From: JAENVT01 sp040006755
GTDB taxonomy: Bacteria; Actinomycetota; Acidimicrobiia; Acidimicrobiales; Ilumatobacteraceae
Assembly (NCBI GenBank): GCA_040006755.1
Contig: JBDTWJ010000024.1
Span: 1-30,883 of the forward strand
Length of the DNA stretch: 30,883 nt
Direction: 5' to 3'
Positions 30,856 to 30,883 of the stretch are shown here, one piece after another. Each line of letters begins with the position of its first letter. The first letter of the stretch is position 1. The notes under the pieces were generated by a model. The model was not told the origin of the DNA, did not search any database, and saw only the letters and a program-made list of their open reading frames with translations. A program made the position numbers and the translations under genes.

Positions 30856-30883
30856 CTACTTGGCGTCGACCTCTGCGGGAGCG
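30856..30883 (-). CDS. Possible 3' end of a convergent gene
   Basis: Read on the minus strand from the window edge, a frame ends ...APAEVDAK at a TAG (30858-30856), with an in-frame TAA 21 bases later. A gene end here would suit the convergent layout, but nine codons cannot show it. The plus strand has a competing frame from TTG 30839. The rest of 30829-30855 holds nothing I can identify. Confidence 0.2.

Noticed and set aside
1..30883. CRISPR arrays, transposons, phage genes, tRNA or rRNA
   Set aside because: Reading through found no regularly spaced repeats, transposase or integrase motifs, tRNA-like cloverleaf with CCA end, or rRNA signature.

Overview
The window is high-GC actinobacterial DNA. 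An Acidimicrobiia (Ilumatobacter-like) host is my best guess. The guess rests on gene content: a LytR-CpsA-Psr (LCP) protein, the coenzyme F420 gene cofD, a DUF5719-like protein next to a giant GT2 glycosyltransferase, and a His-rich membrane-anchored protein family that I know from actinobacteria. Many start codons also lie 6-10 bases after a -10-like hexamer, which suggests leaderless mRNAs. No rRNA, tRNA, CRISPR array, transposase or phage gene was seen, and no stretch over 300 bases lacks a gene.

Layout. 1-131: an abrupt join between a lower-GC isocitrate dehydrogenase fragment and the truncated N-terminus of a biotin carboxylase, probably an assembly chimera or contig-end artefact. 103-1741: accC fragment, divergent birA, and a small membrane protein. 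1885-6395: LCP protein followed by a complete dTDP-L-rhamnose operon in the order rmlA-rmlC-rmlB-rmlD. 6396-6597: two imperfect hairpin-forming repeats and a palindromic operator. 6598-7911: glutamine-synthetase-like ligase. 7922-10399 (minus): methyltransferase and a PAS-PAS-PAS-GGDEF diguanylate cyclase. 10455-14235: a catabolic island. An acyl-CoA-dehydrogenase-like flavoprotein and a TetR regulator (minus) diverge from an alpha/beta hydrolase and a NicX-like ring-cleaving dioxygenase (plus), around one 17-bp palindrome that contains both -35 boxes.

14408-20634: two runs of overlapping genes, three GT4 glycosyltransferases, then His-rich anchored protein, sugar-nucleotide pyrophosphorylase and an SDR that lacks its catalytic Ser/Tyr. 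20623-22676 (minus): cofD overlapping another GT4. 22774-23763: gmd. 23790-25481 (minus): Wzx/MurJ-type flippase and a small conserved-looking protein. 25573-30828: 1120-residue GT2/membrane protein, DUF5719-like protein and a thioredoxin-fold protein.

Most of the window makes cell-surface polysaccharide: dTDP-rhamnose (rml), probably GDP-mannose and GDP-4-keto-6-deoxymannose (pyrophosphorylase, gmd), five glycosyltransferases, a flippase, and an LCP protein able to ligate the product to the wall. The order resembles the Mycobacterium tuberculosis Rv3257c-Rv3267 neighbourhood (cpsA, rmlD, manB, fbiA). The least expected part is the 10.4-14.2 kb island, which looks like a piece of N-heteroaromatic (2,5-dihydroxypyridine-type) degradation with an unassigned flavoenzyme under a shared operator.
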